Of a DNA stretch of 11,044 nucleotides, positions 9,047 to 11,044 are shown in pieces. A program made the translations under genes and the position numbers. The stretch comes from Flavobacteriaceae bacterium (GTDB lineage: Bacteria; Bacteroidota; Bacteroidia; Flavobacteriales; Flavobacteriaceae). Under the pieces are notes generated by a model. The model did no database searches. It was not told the origin of the DNA and saw nothing but the letters and a program-made list of their open reading frames with translations. The stretch covers positions 1-11,044 of the forward strand of contig JAUVCP010000032.1 of NCBI GenBank assembly GCA_030590765.1. Direction: 5' to 3'. The number at the start of each line of letters is the position of its first letter. Positions within the stretch are counted from its first letter, which is position 1.

Positions 9047-9108
9047 AAAAGTTCTGAATAAACAATTGGAGAATATTATAGGTTGATCTAAATTCATTTT
9101 TTAGTCAA

Positions 9109-9141
9109 ATGAATAGAATAAACTATGACTATTCTATTCAT
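9109..9141. repeat. Perfect 12-bp inverted repeat (hairpin or operator)
   Basis: ATGAATAGAATA (9109-9120) and its exact reverse complement TATTCTATTCAT (9130-9141) flank a 9-nt loop. It starts 63 bp after the stop codon of the GH106-like gene and lies about 115 bp before the next start codon. The stem is AT-rich (two G-C pairs) and is not followed by a T-run, so a strong intrinsic terminator is doubtful. A weak terminator, an mRNA 3'-end stabiliser, or a binding site for a dimeric regulator are all possible. Confidence 0.55.
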
Positions 9142-9225
9142 ATATAAGGTAATATATCTTTACTATTTAGGGTTATTTAATAAGTTCTTTTGAAAAAATC
9201 ATTGTATTTTTATGAAATTAGAATG

Positions 9226-9249
9226 TTTAAACTTTATTTAAATAGTTTA
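9226..9249. promoter_or_regulatory. Leader repeat resembling the one before the nagB-like gene
   Basis: TAAACT (9228-9233) pairs with AGTTTA (9244-9249). The site reads TTTAAAC (9226-9232), TTATTTAAA (9234-9242), then GTTTA (9245-9249), eight bases before the ATG at 9257. The same three elements occur in the same order at 2-31 upstream of the first gene, with a longer first spacer. This suggests a shared operator or promoter element for the two blocks. The evidence is similarity of short AT-rich words only. Confidence 0.3.
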
Positions 9250-9256
9250 TGTAAAT

Positions 9257-9529
9257 ATGGTCAGATCACTATTAATTTCACTTTTTTTTATTACGATAAG
9301 TGTAACCGCTCAACAGGTAGATATAAAAAGTTCATTTATTGAAGGAGCATATAAATTTCCTAACAGGATTGCTCCTTTAGATTACGAAGATGAGCTGATC
9401 TACAGAACGGATGCTAGTAAGTATATTCCGGTAAAAGATGAAAGTTTTATAGAACATATAAGAGTAAATCTCACAATTGAAGAAGAAAAAAGGATTATAA
9501 AAAGGAATACGACGGAGACAGGGAGTTAA
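9257..9529 (+). CDS. Small secreted protein of unknown function
   Basis: This is a 90-aa protein I do not recognise. Residues 1-18 look like a Sec signal peptide: a short basic start (MVR), a hydrophobic core rich in L, I and F, and a likely cut after VTA (16-18). The mature part, about 70 residues, begins QQVDIKSSF and is mostly polar. Its C-terminal third is rich in Glu, Lys and Arg (LTIEEEKRIIKR, near 72-83) and probably helical. No cysteine, lipobox or repeat is visible. It is the first gene of block 2, 58 bp before the membrane acyltransferase-like gene. It may be an intact small periplasmic or secreted accessory protein, or the remaining N-terminus of a longer gene. No continuation is visible in other frames after the stop. 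The signal peptide and the leader support a real gene. Confidence 0.55.
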   Translation: MVRSLLISLFFITISVTAQQVDIKSSFIEGAYKFPNRIAPLDYEDELIYRTDASKYIPVKDESFIEHIRVNLTIEEEKRIIKRNTTETGS

Positions 9530-9587
9530 ATGAGGTTCAATAAGATTGAATTTATATTTTAAAGAAATTTTATAAAAAACAATTGGT

Positions 9588-10721
9588 GTGGAAACAAAAA
9601 TAACAGATAATAATACAGAAATCCTTTTAGAGGAAAAGAAGAATAACCGCCTTCTTTCACTTGACTTTTTCAGAGGTCTGACCATGTTCCTATTAATTGC
9701 AGAATTCTCACATCTGTTTATTTATCTAACAGCTCCCGAACTGAATGGGACATTTATTTATTCTATTGGAAAGCAATTTCATCATATGAGTTGGGAAGGG
9801 ATGCACTTCTGGGATCTGATCCAGCCATTTTTCATGTTTATCGTTGGTGTAGCCATGCCTTTATCTTTTGCTAACAGGATGAAAAAGGGGACTACTTATA
9901 ATGAGCTGTTGAAACATGCTGTTAAAAGATCTTTGTTGTTGTTATTCCTAGGGTGGGCTCTCTATTGTATCGATCCCGGAAAGATTGTCTTTAGATTTCA
10001 GAATGTTCTGGCACAGCTTTCGGTAACTTATATGTTGGCATTTTTGGTAATGAGAAAAAAAACTGCTGTTCAGATCGCCTTTTCAGTGCTGTTAATTTTG
10101 ATTAGTGAAGCAGCTTACCGATTTTTCCCTGTTGAAGGCTTTAATCATGCTTTTATAAACGGTGAAAATTTTGGTTCATGGTTAAATATACAAATCTCAG
10201 GAGCAGAAAATAATAGTAGCTGGGCAATATTTAATGCAATTCCCACAACAGCCCATACCATCTGGGGTGTACTTGCCGGTCAATTATTAATGAGTAAAAA
10301 AACCGATAAAAGGAAAATTCAAATTCTGGTCATTGCCGGTGTGATTGGTCTTGTAATTGGTTTTGGATTGAGTGGAATTACTCCTATTATCAAACGGATT
10401 GCTACAAGTACCTTTGTTTTTGCCAGTGGAGGTTGGACTTTCCTGGCACTTGCACTATGTTACTGGATTATTGATATCAAAAAGTATCAAAAAGGAGTCT
10501 GGATTTTTGCTGTTGTTGGATTGAATCCATTGTTTATCTATTTATTTGCTCATGTAGGAGGAGCAGATCTTATACAAAAGATCGTTCTTCCATTTTCCAA
10601 TGCCTTATTTGGATGGACAGGAGAGTTAGTCACTCCTATTATTTTGAGTATGATCGTTCTGTTTTTCTTATGGTATATCACATATTGGATGTTTAAAAAG
10701 AAAATTTTTGTTCGAATATAA
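9588..10721 (+). CDS. HGSNAT/NagX-like membrane acyltransferase (COG4299, DUF5009 type)
   Basis: This 377-aa inner-membrane protein has about ten hydrophobic segments (near 28-48, 76-95, 112-130, 137-155, 160-178, 213-235, 244-263, 272-296, 303-322 and 350-370). The opening RLLSLDFFRGLTMFLLI (21-37) and HMSWEGMHFWDLIQPFF (66-82) are typical of the heparan-alpha-glucosaminide N-acetyltransferase-like group. In human HGSNAT a His in an H-x-S-W-x-G context is the proposed acetyl carrier, and H66 here fits it. TTAHTIWGVLAG (220-231) and GLNPLFIYL (311-319) are further family-like stretches. The start is GTG 9588; a stop at 9573-9575 in frame leaves little else, and the next Met lies inside the first membrane segment. 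Bacterial NagX relatives are linked to N-acetylglucosamine use. A role in acetylating or moving an amino sugar across the inner membrane is inferred. The next gene starts 18 bp downstream. Confidence 0.8.
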   Translation: METKITDNNTEILLEEKKNNRLLSLDFFRGLTMFLLIAEFSHLFIYLTAPELNGTFIYSIGKQFHHMSWEGMHFWDLIQPFFMFIVGVAMPLSFANRMKKGTTYNELLKHAVKRSLLLLFLGWALYCIDPGKIVFRFQNVLAQLSVTYMLAFLVMRKKTAVQIAFSVLLILISEAAYRFFPVEGFNHAFINGENFGSWLNIQISGAENNSSWAIFNAIPTTAHTIWGVLAGQLLMSKKTDKRKIQILVIAGVIGLVIGFGLSGITPIIKRIATSTFVFASGGWTFLALALCYWIIDIKKYQKGVWIFAVVGLNPLFIYLFAHVGGADLIQKIVLPFSNALFGWTGELVTPIILSMIVLFFLWYITYWMFKKKIFVRI

Positions 10722-10739
10722 AACAACAATTAGTAATTT

Positions 10740-11044
10740 ATGAAAACAAATATCAAATTTAAAAAAGCAATCCTGATATTTTTAGGCTTTATTGTTTTCT
10801 CTTCTTGTCAGAATTCAAAAAACAACAACTTTATACAGTATGTTGATCCCATGATTGGAACAGGAGGTCATGGACATACTTTTCCGGGAGCCATGGTTCC
10901 TTTCGGAATGGTACAGATTAGTCCGGATACTCGTTGGGAAAACTGGGATGGTTCCTCGGGTTATCACTATTCAGACAAAACGATTATGGGATTTAGTCAA
11001 ACCCACCTTAGTGGAACAGGTGCTCCTGAGTTTTGTGATATTTT
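10740..11044 (+). CDS. GH92 family alpha-mannosidase-like lipoprotein, N-terminal part
   Basis: The gene is cut by the window end; 101 codons plus two bases are visible, out of the roughly 750 residues usual for GH92. The start ATG at 10740 gives a lipoprotein signal ending FSSC with Cys23, so the enzyme is likely anchored in an outer or periplasmic membrane. The GH92 N-terminal signature is clear: VDPMIGTGGHGHTFPGA (35-51), VPFGMVQISPDTR (53-65), GYHY (74-77) and GFSQTHLSGTG. GH92 enzymes are calcium-dependent exo-acting alpha-mannosidases on N-glycans, fungal mannans and similar substrates. The catalytic residues and linkage determinants lie beyond the window, so specificity cannot be judged. 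It follows the NagX-like gene after 18 bp and is probably co-transcribed with it. Confidence 0.9.
   Translation, partial: MKTNIKFKKAILIFLGFIVFSSCQNSKNNNFIQYVDPMIGTGGHGHTFPGAMVPFGMVQISPDTRWENWDGSSGYHYSDKTIMGFSQTHLSGTGAPEFCDI

Larger units (their letters stand above)
9047..9256. other. Gene-free gap between the two gene blocks
   Basis: The 210-bp AT-rich spacer separates the GH106-like gene from the small secreted protein gene. I see no ORF worth calling and no RNA gene. It holds a perfect inverted repeat (9109-9141) and, next to the downstream start codon, a second repeat (9226-9249). It is by far the longest gap in the window and so the most likely place for the end of one transcript and the promoter of the next. 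I could not find a well-spaced Bacteroidota -33/-7 promoter (TTTG and TAnnTTTG) here. Confidence 0.6.

Noticed and set aside
9189..9212. TTTG and TATTTTTA as a -33/-7 promoter for block 2
   Set aside because: Only 12 bp separate the boxes, too short for the Bacteroidota consensus.
9377..9685. Minus-strand ORF of 102 codons over the small secreted gene and the start of the NagX-like gene
   Set aside because: It overlaps two better-supported + strand genes, has Phe/Ser/Ile-rich composition typical of antisense reading, and shows no domain or leader.
1..11044. Mobile elements, tRNA/rRNA genes, CRISPR arrays or attachment sites
   Set aside because: No transposase or integrase, no direct-repeat arrays and no RNA-gene-like segments were seen on either strand.

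Overview
The window is an AT-rich stretch (about one-third G+C by eye) with all supported genes on the + strand. It looks like a carbohydrate-utilisation locus of a member of the Bacteroidota. The grounds are the gene families (GH92, GH106-like, large modular beta-helix proteins), two SPII lipoprotein signals on glycosidases, a Tat-exported Gfo/Idh/MocA oxidoreductase, A-rich start regions with no clear Shine-Dalgarno sequence, and very short gaps between genes. No SusC/SusD pair, transporter, regulator, RNA gene, CRISPR array or mobile element is visible, so this is at most part of a polysaccharide utilisation locus (PUL).

Layout. Block 1 (36-9046) holds four tightly packed genes. They are a short NagB-like sugar-phosphate isomerase/deaminase, a Tat-signal Gfo/Idh/MocA oxidoreductase with a cysteine cluster, a secreted right-handed beta-helix protein (GH141-like) with two CARDB/Ig-like domains and a concanavalin-like C-terminus, and a 1287-aa GH106-like lipoprotein ending in a chitobiase-C-type domain and a PA14 domain. 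A 210-bp gap (9047-9256) follows; it has no gene but contains a perfect 12-bp inverted repeat. Block 2 (9257 to window end) holds a 90-aa unrecognised secreted protein, a polytopic HGSNAT/NagX-like membrane acyltransferase, and the start of a GH92 alpha-mannosidase-family lipoprotein cut by the window end.

How the genes may work together (inference). The surface or periplasmic glycosidases (beta-helix enzyme, GH106-like, GH92) would trim a branched glycan containing deoxysugars and mannose. The Tat-exported oxidoreductase would act on a sugar in the periplasm. The NagX-like membrane protein and the cytosolic NagB-like enzyme suggest that an amino sugar is among the products. The leaders of the two blocks share an unusual arrangement: TTTAAAC, then TTATTTAAA, then GTTTA, just before the first start codon. 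This could be a common operator.

The most interesting points are the non-canonical active-site motif and cysteine cluster of the oxidoreductase, the similar leader elements, the orphan small secreted protein, and the pairing of a membrane acetyltransferase-like protein with glycosidases.
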